The notes under the pieces were generated by a model that saw nothing but the letters and a program-made list of their open reading frames with translations, ran no database searches and was not told the DNA's origin. A stretch of 57,204 nucleotides of DNA from Gamarada debralockiae (lineage: Eukaryota > Ascomycota > Leotiomycetes > Helotiales > Hyphodiscaceae), in contig NXFV01000493.1 of NCBI GenBank assembly GCA_002803225.1, positions 1 through 57,204 of the forward strand. Direction: 5' to 3'. Positions 27,425 to 38,743 of this stretch are shown piece by piece. Made by a program: the position numbers and the translations under genes. The first letter of the stretch is position 1. Every line of letters begins with the position of its first letter.

Positions 27425-30044
27425 TTATCCGTAGAGTCTTCCAGGTCTCGGATTCTCTTCTGCTTGCCTCACACCTTGCTCGACATCATCACCAGACCCG
27501 TTATCACGCACGACCAAACCCAGATGACCTTGTTCAGTTTCTCTGATTTTCACAGTATTGCGCCACGTACTCGACAGACCAATGCCGGCAGAGGTATTTC
27601 GCAATTCCTCGCTGCGGGCAGAATTAATAGCCAGCACGAGCAAGTCCCCAATTGATTTCCAGCTCTTCGTGGTCCAGACGTCGCGTGATCCGACAACAAT
27701 TCCTGTGTGGACAATAGCCATTACAGCATGCAGAAGGAGAACGGCCAGAGCAAACTTGACGGAGATATCAGTCAAGCTGTAACTCCATCCTTCGCGAAAT
27801 GAGGCAAGGTCCAGCAGTAGCCAGTCCGGGTTGATGTCAGGCGCCAATTGGGCACCGTCTAGGGATGCGTTATTTGCCCCCCAATATTGTAGGTGGGTTC
27901 CTGAACTATCTGATACGAGAGCCACAAGCGGATCGGACCACTGGATATTCGAGGAGTCAGTGTTGTCCAAGTTTAGAAACAAATACAACTGCGGTGGAAA
28001 GGAGAAAGAGGGTTTGGAGCACACAGGGTGAAATACGAGTAAGTTTAGGTGGAGGGCTTAAGGGTAAAGAAGTAATTGTACTTGCCGACAGTCTCGCAAG
28101 TCCATCAGTGATCATCATTCCTATTCCAGCTGCCACTAGACTTAGAATATCATCAGTTGTCCCATTACTCCATCCGTCTGAGTTCATCCACGTCGAAATT
28201 CGGATGATTTGTTCCATCGTTAAGGTAGTAGTTGAATTTGGCAAGTAAACATTCAAGGACGCCGCCCAGTCTGGACCAATTTGAATCTGCGGAAGGTTGG
28301 AAATGCTATCGGAGCCCAAGAGAAAGTTAAGCGAGCCGGCCAGGTCATATTCAGTGTTTTCGTGAACACGATAATTGAAGTCGTTCCCCGGAAGCATCCA
28401 CATCCTGACTGGTGCCCAGCGCGCGTCGACTGAACAAAGAAAAGCGGTTTGGTTATCGCCTGACTGAATCGCACCAGAGTCATCTGTGAAGTTGAAGCTG
28501 TTATCTGTACTGTTGTAGTTGAAAGCTGCCACGAGGGACGGTCCGGGATTGATGTTTTGTAGGCCAGCCCACATGAAGTGGATATCGCTTGAGCGTTCTG
28601 AAATAGCACTATTCCAGCCCTCATTCTTATCAAGTGTCCACTCGTCATTGCTGCTATTGGTATCGGGAAATGGAATATAGCTATGCGGAAACACTAGAGT
28701 AGAATCCGTAGGATCGTTGCTCACGGAGCATTCGACCTGCACCAAAGGCTTCAATAATGGGATCCCCTTATAGCCCAAGTTTAACTCCCAGCTGTCATAT
28801 TCGTTATAGTTCCACAAAGAGCTAGCCATAAGTTGGCTGATGGAAGACGTGATAGACCATCGTTGACGATTACTCAGCAAGTCTGTTCTATAATAGGTCG
28901 ATGTGATAGAGACAAGAGATCTCGAAATGTCGTCGTTAGAAAGTAAGGCTGACCACACCCCATTGGCTTGGAGTTGGTCATTGAGCAACGCTGCACCGAT
29001 GGTTTCATATCCAGCTGCTGGGCATGATTCCTCCACAATGCCCCACGACGATAGACAGTCTCCTGGTGCCTCAACTATTGGGAGGTATGACGCAGAAACT
29101 TCGCTCGGCCATATTGGCGTACTGTTTGTGATATAAAAGGGCCCCACGCTGTCGTAGCCTGATGCAGACCTTAGAAGATTCGGTGGAACTGGCCACCAGG
29201 CTGCGTTTGGAAGAATGGCTATTGCTGTAATGGGACCAGCGAGATTGGCCAAGAAGATAGCTACCGCCATGAGAATCCCGAGAGATATGCGCCCATGTCT
29301 GAATATTGCACTCCAAAAGGCCCATTTGAAAATAAATGTTGGCTGACTGAGCTGAAAAGCTGGTGTGAAGATGGCTAGAGCTAGCCCATCTCTCATGGCA
29401 AGATCGTATAGAACTCTATGAATAACGATTGCCGACAGCGATGCAGTGATCAGAATGTCTTGAATCCTGGCAACAAACTGCAAGCCATGCAAAATAGAGT
29501 TCTGACGTGAAGACCCCCAGTCGAAGCAGTAATAGTTCGAGTAGTTCAGCCCGAAGGCTAGGACCGTGAGAGGGATGGGTGACAGAACGATCAAGCACCT
29601 CCAGAGTGCTCGAAAGCGACTGGCACTAGAGTCAACATCTCGGAGTCAGTATGCCAAACGAGGTATGTTTTTAGAATTGAGGCGATGTCCCAGAATTTTT
29701 TTTGATACAGCGAGTCCTAAATTTCAAAATTCAAAGCTTGAATGTCCTAGAGTTTTAGGTACAATGTCTTGTTAGTAGACTACCTACTGTCGAGACATGT
29801 ATAGAGAGTGAACTACTCGCGAAACATCTAAAGCAGGAAATAGAGCTCCCGAGAAGTTGGCTTACCTGGCTGCAACTTTGGGAACTTCCTCGCGAGCCGA
29901 CCAACGCCAACGCCAAGTCGATCGATTAGGTACTGGAACGTCTTCCCTATTGGGTACCTCATATTGTGTTTGGATAGCGTACTTTGCCATACGTGAAGTC
30001 GTTACCCTATTAAAGGGATCGTCAGCCTTCCTCTTGTGAAACAT
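27425..30044 (-). CDS. Fungal multi-pass membrane protein of unknown function, about 732 aa
   Basis: The long middle exon (29625 to 28082) encodes several hydrophobic helices near its start (LSPIPLTVLAFGLNY; ILMAVAIFLANLAGPITAIAIL), a long glycosylation-rich lumenal region with many NST/NNS sites and conserved cysteines, and ends MMITDGLARLSA. The last exon holds another helix (FALAVLLLHAVMAIVHTGIVV), then TKSWKSIGDLLVLAIN and GIGLSSTWRNTVKIRE, a tail I associate with a large unnamed ascomycete family. The frame has no ATG at its apparent start (29594 is TTG). An upstream exon 30044-29866 with ATG and a GTAAGC donor joins in the right phase to an acceptor at 29626. The second intron (28081 to about 27901) is less certain. 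Function unknown. Confidence 0.65.
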
Positions 30045-31444
30045 ATACGAGATGGAACGAATACAGACCAGTTTGTTAAGTGTGCGAACAGGCTTGAACG
30101 ACTTAGCATCAACCGTGCAAGATTCCGGATAGAATGTGAACGTGCAATGAGGAATTTACAGCAGTATGACCTTTCTTCAGCTTCTCTAAGTTCATATGAG
30201 AAGCTGAGTCTGTCTTTCGTGTTATACACCAAGCATCGAGATAAGAAAGGTCATATGAGGTTGATTCCGTCTTGGCGAGCGCCATGTTTTGATATATTGA
30301 GGCTTAAAAGAGACACATTTACCGAGTAATGAAATATTGAAAAAAGAGGCTCTCTCAATGGATGATAAGTGGTCCAAAGGTCGCTACCATTCACCAACAC
30401 CCCCGCTAGAGGGAACCAGTGGGGTGTGAAAATAAGCGAGATAGGATAAGAAACAACAAGGAGTCGTGTTCTAGGTGTAAACAGTACCAATAATTCTGGG
30501 CTTCAGCACACCACCCCACCATTGTCCAGAAGCTGCCAAGACGGGGGCTGAACCGTCAAAGAATCAAGATGTATACAGTACCTCCCGTTCCCGCCACTCA
30601 GTCTTCAAGCGGCCAATCAACCACTTAAGATGACATCAGAAGCGAGCCAACCAGGTTTGCCACTTATCAACAAACTTTCCCTACAGCCACATCAAATGTC
30701 CGCCAATTTGCCTCCATAAAGGACTAGCCTCCTAGCATATACAGTACAGTACAGTACAGTAAAGCTAACGTTAGATGCCCAGCGAATTGTGGAAAGCGCC
30801 TCGTTCTAAACCTAATGCAGATAAATTACTGACGCGCTAAGGCCACTGCCACCGCCACAGCCACAACCAGGGTAAGGAGGTGATATTATTGGCAAGCATG
30901 GCGGATGTGATTCTGTTTTCAATAATGTTCTCGCCTGACAATAACATCATGAGATAAGATGTATAAAAGCTTATTGGAACGGCGCTAGCGAGGCGTCGAC
31001 GTCGAGTCCCAAGCCGCGACCTGAAGGGTGTGATTGGTTTGAGGTGTATCAATATTCTTTTTCCGTCTCAATGCTAAAACCCCTGGGTCGTCCGAAGCTC
31101 TGGATTGGTGTCTAGGAAGAGTTAGGCGGTAAATAAATACACTACTGTATGCATCAATTGGGATAAGTGACATTTGTGCAGGATAATCACGTGCCCTTTT
31201 TTGTCTGAAGTAAGTCTTTACATTACTGTATATTCAATAGATCCACGCTCCCTAATCTACCTCTCGTTTTGATCCGCCAAACGGCTTCGGGGAAATTATT
31301 TCCCAGTGACCACCTCCAAGTGAATTGCTAAGAGGAATGCCTTTAGGTTTGAAAGATATCAATTCCTTTCATTCTTAGTCGACCATCGCATTCAATGCAA
31401 CAACACCTCGGCAAACGTTCAGCTTCCCTCTGCGGCATTTACGG
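30045..31444. other. Intergenic, 1.4 kb, with a small (ACAGT)4 microsatellite
   Basis: Only short frames occur. A perfect (ACAGT)4 run lies at 30741-30760. This segment holds the 5' flank of the membrane protein gene and of the pseudogene downstream. No RNA gene seen. Confidence 0.4.
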
Positions 31445-33139
31445 ATGCGCGAGAGTAAAACTAATTCATCGAGCGCACCCTCAAGTCGCGAATCTGGAGC
31501 ACGGCAGAGAACGCCATAGGCCCCAGTGCTCAGCACAACAGCGACACGAGCATGCTTGACGCGCCGGAAGATATCCCACTGGTTGAGCAGTGGCTACAAC
31601 ACCATGACGTTGGGATGACGAATCTGCTGGCAGTGGCCGCGCAAGATTACATGGAGGGAGCAAACACAATCCCCTCTCAAATCGCGTATCCGTAAACGCC
31701 AGTAGGTCGGATGACGAATCGAATACCCAAACGGCACTCCTGAGGGCTGAAGACCTCTCATCTTCTCCAGACCAAGGCTACATCTAGTCTCTGCGCCATT
31801 CCCACATTACCGCGTACTCCCAACTTCGAACGCGGCGCGATAGGCTAGTGAATCGGCTACAGAACCTGGAACTGGAACACAAAGGATCGCATCGTGGTCG
31901 CTTCTCAGTTGTGTATTGCTGCCATCTCTTGGAACAGATCATCAACGCCCTTGACAGGTGGATCGCCGACTTGGAAGAGCTCATTCCTACGATTGCAGAG
32001 GAGTGCTGTCAAAGGAAAAGCTTCGCAAGCCTTAGCAAAGAATACCCATGGGACGGCATATTGGTTCAAGTATTGGTCGAAAAGCGCATGAAGCTTTATA
32101 CAGAAGTTGTGAAGCAAGCTGATGGCGCAACGGGTCAACAAACAGAGATCTAGATTCCGGAGATCACGCAGAGGGACTTAGTGGAACTTATTAGCCAGTG
32201 TCCATCTACTGACCACCAAGTCTGGCTTTTTCAGAACGTTGCCTTCGTTACTTCTCTCCCACATACTAAAGGATCAGGATTGGAACCTTCTCAGATTCTC
32301 GGGCAAATAGTTCAGACTCAAATCCCGGTATACGAGAGGACTTATGGATTAAGATGAAACCTCCAGACACGGTCAGGCCAATCAAAGTCCGGTCCCTACC
32401 TCCTTATTTCGCAACAAATACCGGTCTATTGCGTGCCGAAGTTTTCTTCAATTTCAATAGCCGCTGGGCCAAGTATCCTGATGAGGCTATCCAGATACTG
32501 GCAATCTTACCGTCTAAATACGTCTCCTTCTTGCAACAACTGAAGAAGGACGTACAGAACCACCCTTTGCAGGGAGCGGAATCAGCTATGAGGCAGGTCA
32601 CTTCTCTCATTGCAAGGAATCAGCACTGCCTTTGCCCGCGCGAAGATGATGGAAGTGTTCCTATTCATGAAAGAGGTTTCCATTCCCCAGATAAATCGAA
32701 CGACAACGCCAATTTGCGCGGGTTTAAAGCCATTTTGGATCACGTTGGCCCTGCAGTCCCAGGGATGTCAAAGTCCGGCCGCTCAATCGTACGACGAGAT
32801 TACAATGACGACAATTACTACGCGAACATAGGCTTTGCAGAGGAATATGAGGAATCCCGAGGCTATAACCCCCTGAAACACCGTTGCAAAGGAACAGGCG
32901 ATCAGGTGTCGAAGGATATTCTTGGATACCTGACGAGAAACCCTCGCAGCTCCACCTTTCTTCGTCCCTTTCTTGAAACTCAAGCGGATTGTCGAGCCGT
33001 AACTGCTGCCGAGGCTGAATTTCTTTTCTATCACGGAGCCAAGGGCAAGCTGTCAATCCAGGACGGTGGCTACGACGAAGACTTGACTAAAGCAGTGTAC
33101 GAGGTCGAGTTCCACTTCCCCAATAGCACATACCTCTAG
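31445..33139 (+). pseudogene. Decayed fungal gene of unknown function; 3' 261 codons still open
   Basis: Coding-like stretches in one direction are split among frames: a short ATG-started piece at 31445, DAPEDIPLVEQWLQ with AQDYMEGAN ending at a stop near 31692, DESNTQTALLRAEDL, and DRWIADLEELIPTIAEE (31848-32153). Next comes DLVELISQCPSTDHQVWLFQNV up to TYG at about 32345. The final open piece (32354-33139) has KVRSLPPYFATN, DDGSVPIHERGF, DHVGPAVPGMSKSG and ESRGYNPLKHRC. The change from TYG to LWIK just before 32354 needs a frameshift. I cannot name the family. A short 261-residue protein from ATG 32354 remains possible. Confidence 0.5.
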
Positions 33140-33369
33140 ATGACTAAATTTTCTCCTAGGAATCTCTGGCACAAGTCAAAGGGTACAGCCAAGTATTTTT
33201 ATTTTTTATTTTTTTGACTGTGGTAGAACAGGCATACATTTGATTAGATGGGCTTATTTTTCTTAGGTTCTCAAAGCTAAATCATACCGTCGTAACAGGT
33301 TCAGTCTCAAAGTCGCTGAATAAGAGAAAGAGTCAAGGCTTGTTGAACCGTTGCTGAGATTTCCACACC

Positions 33370-33909
33370 CTACGCCGCTTCACCAATTCTCTGCACGATC
33401 GCATCTCCAATCTCTCCTGCCCATTTGTCGATCTTTTCCCAGTCCCTAAAATCACCAAACTTACCGCCGAAAACGCGCCACCAGAAGTTGAACTTCGTTG
33501 TCGCATGGGACTTGAGGAACCTGCCGTTGAACAACACGTGCCCTTCAAGCTTGACATTCTTCGATATTGCTGCAGCCAGGTTCTGCTCTTCTTCTTTCGA
33601 CTCGAACACGCGTTGAGCGATCTTGCCCACAGCGAACGGCGTGCCGACGCTGAATGCCCAGACGGCACTGTTGGATAACGCTGCGCCATTCGTAGACAGC
33701 CAGCTCGACGCGTATTCAACCCATACAAAATTATGCACTGGACTGCCGATGATTACACAATTGTACTTGGACGGTTCGGTGACTTGCTCCATTGGCAGCA
33801 CTTCCACTGTTGAGGGCGACGTCATTTTCGTGGAGAGGACCGAGCCTATGCGCTCAGCGATCTCCTTGGTTGACCCGCGCATTGAGTAGTAGGTGATGAG
33901 AACCAACAT
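33370..33909 (-). CDS. Flavodoxin-domain protein, 179 aa
   Basis: This is a single open frame of 179 codons from an ATG. It begins LVLITYYSMRGSTKEIAERI, the FMN phosphate-binding loop pattern (YxSxxGSTKxIA) of the flavodoxin fold. It continues with YNCVIIGSPVHNFVW, the second FMN-contacting segment (GSPVH) typical of flavodoxin-like oxidases such as the HemG group. AVWAFSVGTPF follows. The length matches single-domain members (about 160-200 residues). It probably binds FMN and transfers electrons, but partner and substrate are unknown. The neighbouring pseudogene is convergent with it and gives no clue. It may be of bacterial origin; only a tree could tell. Confidence 0.75.
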   Translation of the reverse strand: MLVLITYYSMRGSTKEIAERIGSVLSTKMTSPSTVEVLPMEQVTEPSKYNCVIIGSPVHNFVWVEYASSWLSTNGAALSNSAVWAFSVGTPFAVGKIAQRVFESKEEEQNLAAAISKNVKLEGHVLFNGRFLKSHATTKFNFWWRVFGGKFGDFRDWEKIDKWAGEIGDAIVQRIGEAA

Positions 33910-35559
33910 TTTGAGTTGAATTAACTTATAACCTTGAGGAATGTCGTGGAGATGGTGACTCCATTGAGTTGTCAGGTCAGATAAAATTTGACCAAGATCT
34001 CAGTGCGGCTTTCAGCGCTAGCAGTTGCATGGTGATTCAATTAGTAACTCGCGGGCAGCAGATGTGCTATATTAACTCGATTCTTTGGGTGCCTAGTACG
34101 GCACCCCTTAAGAACAATTGGGCCATAACCTCGTATCCTTTTTTCCATTCAGCCGAAACATGTCATGATCGGCTTTGTTGGGCCGATAGAACCTATCACT
34201 GATTATCAACGGATGGTCATGATACTATCAATTGATTTGGGATTTGCAATACATGTTACAAACCAAAACTGCCATCTCAGACTAGACCAAAGTCTTCCGA
34301 AATTTCCTGTCACAGCGACAACAATTTGCCTCAGACACGCACTATCTAGTATACAAAGCCAATATCCTCACTCTTCTACCTCAGCTCCTACTCTTTGCCC
34401 TTCTGGCTCTGACCTCATGATCAATTCTCAGCATGATTTTGTTCCCCTTCGTCGAAGACATTGGCATTCACGGTAGTTGACCATGTATCCTCCTTATTAG
34501 CTGCATTATTGTTGTCGGTCTTTGTAGTACTACCACTTCGATTCTTCTCGTTGTGCCAGAATGTAGAGCCGAAGGATCCTCAATTGTCAGTATTAGTAAT
34601 GAGTACAGAATGGTAGGTCGTTAGAGTTGATAAGAGATACGTATCCATATCTCTCCTCGGTACCCGCCGCGTTGTAGAATGAAGACGTAGATCTTTGAGT
34701 GGGGTCAGTGTAAGAAGGGATTACACATTGTTTGGAAATAACGAGGGCTAATAGCGTTAAACGCAGGAGATGCTGGATTGAACTTGGAGTATATTTCGAT
34801 AATTGTAGTAAGTGACCGGTGGGAACAGAGTAGATTGGGGTAAGAGAATCCCATCTTTTAAAGTCCTCAGCAGAATTAAATTCTCCTGAAGTCTAGGCCA
34901 GTCCGCTCACCACCGGAACACAGACCTACAGGTTTCTCTAGCTTCATGGGGAGATTTGTGCAGCGCCCAATAGTGACAGTTCGGTCAGGACATCTCAGAG
35001 TGATGTCAGTAGTATGCTGAGAAAATTTTCATCCATGTGTATAGTTCTAGGTTCTCTTTTCGAAATCCGATTAACTGGGTGACACCGAAAAGTTGAGATT
35101 GGAGATCAAGTTTGTAAGGTTCACTAGGTTGATCGTTGAAGAAAGCCACAGTCGGGCTGAACCGCGAGGATTGGTCACTCGGAAGTTCGGTCATCGAAAG
35201 CCACAGGAGATACCATCATACTCAGATCTTCAAAAAGTATGCAGGCGTATGGAGGGTACCATGTCGAGCAGGTCAATCCCTCGCGCTCACCAGAGTGATC
35301 TTACTGGGGCTCATTTCGAGTTCTCGGTCACGAACCTAATCCTGCAGGCCTATACGTTCAGGGCATTTCACATACAAATTAAATATTAGAACTTCTAATT
35401 TACTAAGGATTAATTAACAGACCCCTAACTTACTTTCTTTAACTATTAAATTATGAGTTTCTAAGTCGCGATCATTGTTTGTTATTTTATAACTTTCAAG
35501 TGGTCGTGGATACTTTGGTGTTCGGATGCCTGAAGATGGTTTTGCGAAGCCTCGAAAAT
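33910..35559. other. Intergenic, 1.65 kb, no gene recognised
   Basis: Short frames only. The flavodoxin promoter lies at the left. No inverted repeat, tandem repeat or RNA gene was recognised. Confidence 0.4.
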
Positions 35560-35695
35560 GCCCTGATTCGGACTTTCCGTAGCCGGCGCGATCATAGCTG
35601 TAGACGCGTGCGAAAGGTGAGATGGCCCGCACCACTGCTAGCCAAGCATCGCTTGAGTTACCGTGCCCGGCTTCGATTATGACGACTGGTTGTGA
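35560..35695 (-). pseudogene. Alpha/beta-hydrolase fragment
   Basis: On the minus strand PVVIIEAGHGNSSDAWLAVV is followed by RAISPFARVYSYDRAGYGKS, which matches the oxyanion-hole loop and the conserved D-RAGYG-S segment near the N-terminus of alpha/beta hydrolases. The nucleophile elbow, acid and histidine are missing: after the match the frame runs into unrelated sequence and stops at 35414. It is therefore a truncated relic of about 45 codons. Upstream sequence has no usable start. Confidence 0.6.
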
Positions 35696-38319
35696 AGCTG
35701 CGCGATAGCTGAGAACGAGCTGTGGCTGAGGTCTCCCCTTCCAGAATAATAACAGAGCAGGAGTTTTGGACGGTGGAAGAGAGCACTGTAGATAGCTTTC
35801 GTCAATAGTTATTTATGACCACTATAATGGTAACTATCAATCTATGGTACTAAAAACATTGATGACTACCATAGAAAAATTCATGAATAATTATTATTGA
35901 CGAGTACCATATAACAGGAAGATATTCAAAACAGTGGTAAATGCACTTCTCCACTCCTGTAGGTATCAGTGCCTTTTCAAAGGAAGCTGCAGTAGCACGC
36001 ATCAGAGGGCTATTGAAGCTTCCGGACCTTGGAATGGAAGTTACAAGTACCACTAACTAGGTCCTGAAGAGAGTGCTGACAAGAAAATACAGAATAGGCT
36101 AAGTCTTCCTCAGCAGCAATACTGCGCATCGCCATCTACCTACAACTGGGCTTGGCCTCAATACCACAGTTCAAGATGTGTATAACATTGCCTAGAAGCT
36201 AGCTTATATTCTCAAGAGGAAGCATCCCCTGGCATCAACACTTGTGAAATCAAGCAACATCTCATTAGTAGACATAACTGCGACAGGGCACTTTTCACAT
36301 CAAGAAGACGCCTAGTGACCAATGCTGCCATGCGCTTGAAAGAGGGCAAATAGAAGCCAATGTCGCCCACCTTACCAAACTCTTAGCTGAGACTTCCAAG
36401 ATCAGTCGAGCTGGGCATACAGCCCTTCAAGAGGTTATGGACAGCCAGAAAGTCGAATTCAGTGCACACAAAATGAATCTTGGCCTTTTCTATCCCGAAG
36501 ACAGCTTTGTCCCAGATAGCACTGATGCCCTGCCAGAGGATCCATTACACCAAATATACACTCCTACCACTCGACCCAGTCAGTGCCTCCTATACACCTA
36601 GATCACATTCCACAACAAGCTCCTCTCCACCCATGATCTGATAGGTAGTAATAGCGACTTTTTGCTCATCACAGATCATTTCGGCGAAGCTTGGGCTAAA
36701 GAAGTAAAGAAACCCGCGAAAACGAGAGGCATCAGGCTTAGAGTTGCGCAAATAGTCAGGCCTTACTAGGAAGTCAAAGACAGGGAATACATCAACTATG
36801 ATGCACATTGGGCAGAGGGGTTCGAGCCCTATAAATCTTACCTTAGAGAACAATGTCTTCTTTTTATTACGGCCTGAGGCTTCAAAGACAGTAGATCTAT
36901 CCTCGTCCGTCCTAATACCATTATTGGTTAGTAATCCCTTCGTCATAGAAAGCCGGAAGAGATAACTTCTGCGTTTAATATCATCTTAGGTAAGATAATA
37001 ATGCCTACTACATTGAATGGAATCATGAATAGTATATTAGCTTAGACCCTGGGGAGTATGGAACCAGATGCGGTTTCTGGGATCGGGTATGTTTAGTTAC
37101 AGCGGCGTAGTTAGTGGTAATTGAAAGCGATCTAGAGTACAGAAGTGTAATGTAATTAATTAGAGTCTTCAAAGCTAGAGCTCTTCGAGGTCTGATACTT
37201 CTTGTGTAATCATCTTACCATGTGCTATTTCAAAGACAGATCTCGTAAGTTTTACAACTGTTACTCGTAATCCAGCGACTATGAACTATGAACTCATGCT
37301 CTTACTACCCTGAACCCGTTCTCCACTATCTGCAAATCGAATTGCGCCTTGCCTACCTGATGCCATGCTACTTATCTGTCCTCATCCTGTGAGATCGAAG
37401 TCGAAATATACGAAGGGACGCCTTGTGGAGAAACATACTTCAGATCTCAGTGTTAATTAGGCAGCCGGTGGCCAGTTAAGTGTCACGAATCCAGATATCA
37501 GGGTCTGGAAGACGAGGTTGATATAGTTCAATTATGACTATTTAAAGCTAAGGAGAAAAGGAGAAAAGTCTCAGTTGCAGCTCAATTAGTTAAGAACCTT
37601 CAGACTGCGAATCCCACCTTCAGAGAAGACAAAAGCAGTATCACCCAGGGCTAAAACTCCGACTGTGTGAAAGACAAAGAAACCTCTTGCGGAAGCAAAT
37701 TCAGTCAAGAAATCAGTCAAAAAGACAGTCGTTTCAATGGTTCCTACAAAAGGAGTGGCAGAAGAGGTGGTGACTGAAAATCAGGGGGACGGCAAATTAA
37801 GCTACCAACTCGATTCAAATAGCTAGCTCCAAGTCGCACAATATCAAGTCAAAATAATTGGTATTATTTAGTAAGGCTTGAGCTAAATCAACGTTATTTC
37901 CTAGTAGGTAGTAGCAATTTGCATGATAATGTTATGCGTACGAATGTAAATTAAAAAAAAACTCTTTCTTGCCCAACAATACTCCAATTTTAAAGCTATC
38001 CTAACTACTAATACCTTGCATTCTATAAGAGACCTTCTATTACAAAAACCTTGTGGACATGCACATGCGCCTCTAGTAGTAATTTATAGGCATCTTACTC
38101 TGGGAATAGCTACTGTTTAAGCATATACCTTTAAAGGCTTACGGATACGCCCTTTTCAAGCGAAACTCTTCACCTCCTAATGCACCTCCTCCTCGAGTTA
38201 TCTTTGCTTGTGATCGATCGTACACCTCACGTATACAAATTCCTATTGTACAAGGGAGCAAGATTGATAGGTATACTCCGTAAAGCACCCTGGTCAAGTT
38301 AATTTAGCTCAGGCCTTTA
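35696..38319. other. 2.6-kb decayed, probably repeat-derived region
   Basis: Stops are frequent in all frames. Between about 36100 and 36560 the plus strand has coding-like stretches in shifting frames (TTGLGLNTTVQDVYN, LAYILKRKHPLASTLV, KMNLGLFYPEDSFVPD) with TAG/TAA stops. A minus-strand frame at 36590-36946 is open but unrecognised. The pattern suggests an old gene or repeat eroded by mutation. A tRNA B-box-like GGTTCGAGCCC occurs at 36819-36829, but no tRNA fold was found around it. Confidence 0.4.
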
Positions 38320-38576
38320 CCAAGGTCGCGGTCAAAAGTTTGGAATATACAGGCAATCAGCCCTATAACACGCTGTAATTTTAGGCTAGGCTGCCTGTAA
38401 GCTCTCCCTGTCGCTAATTGGCGCCTTCGTGTCTGAGCGCTCGGCATCCAATTGCTTCAGGGTATCTAGGCCTGTAATTTCCAAGCGACTCCTATAAGGC
38501 CTGTAATTCAGGCTAGGACCTTTGTAAATACAGCATGATCACCCTGCATATTCCAAACTTTTGACCGCGACCTTCG
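38320..38576. mobile_element. 257-bp MITE of Tc1/mariner type, TA target duplication
   Basis: The left end (from 38320) and the inverted right end (to 38576) match over about 34 bp; the shared core is AAGGTCGCGGTCAAAAGTTT and continues with GGAATAT. Both sides are flanked by TA (38318-38319, 38577-38578), the target duplication of Tc1/mariner elements. The interior has no coding frame but contains repeated AGGCCTGTAATT motifs. It is non-autonomous. It lies 167 bp from the desaturase ATG and so within that gene's probable promoter. Confidence 0.88.
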
Positions 38577-38743
38577 TAGTAATATTGGTTTTAAGTTAAT
38601 AGTGGGGCCAGGTTTTGCCTGGGAGAACGGGCGGGATCTCGGTTAGGGCTCACCGCTTTTCTTTACGTGGGTCGACATCGCACGACAGATCCAGGAACCA
38701 ACTCAAATCCTTTCAACCACTTATACATACCTCCTTACCAGCC

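Noticed and set aside
36590..36946. 118-codon minus-strand open frame
   Set aside because: It lies in decayed sequence, has no recognised motif, and its B-box-like GGTTCGAGCCC at 36819-36829 is not accompanied by an A box or a cloverleaf.
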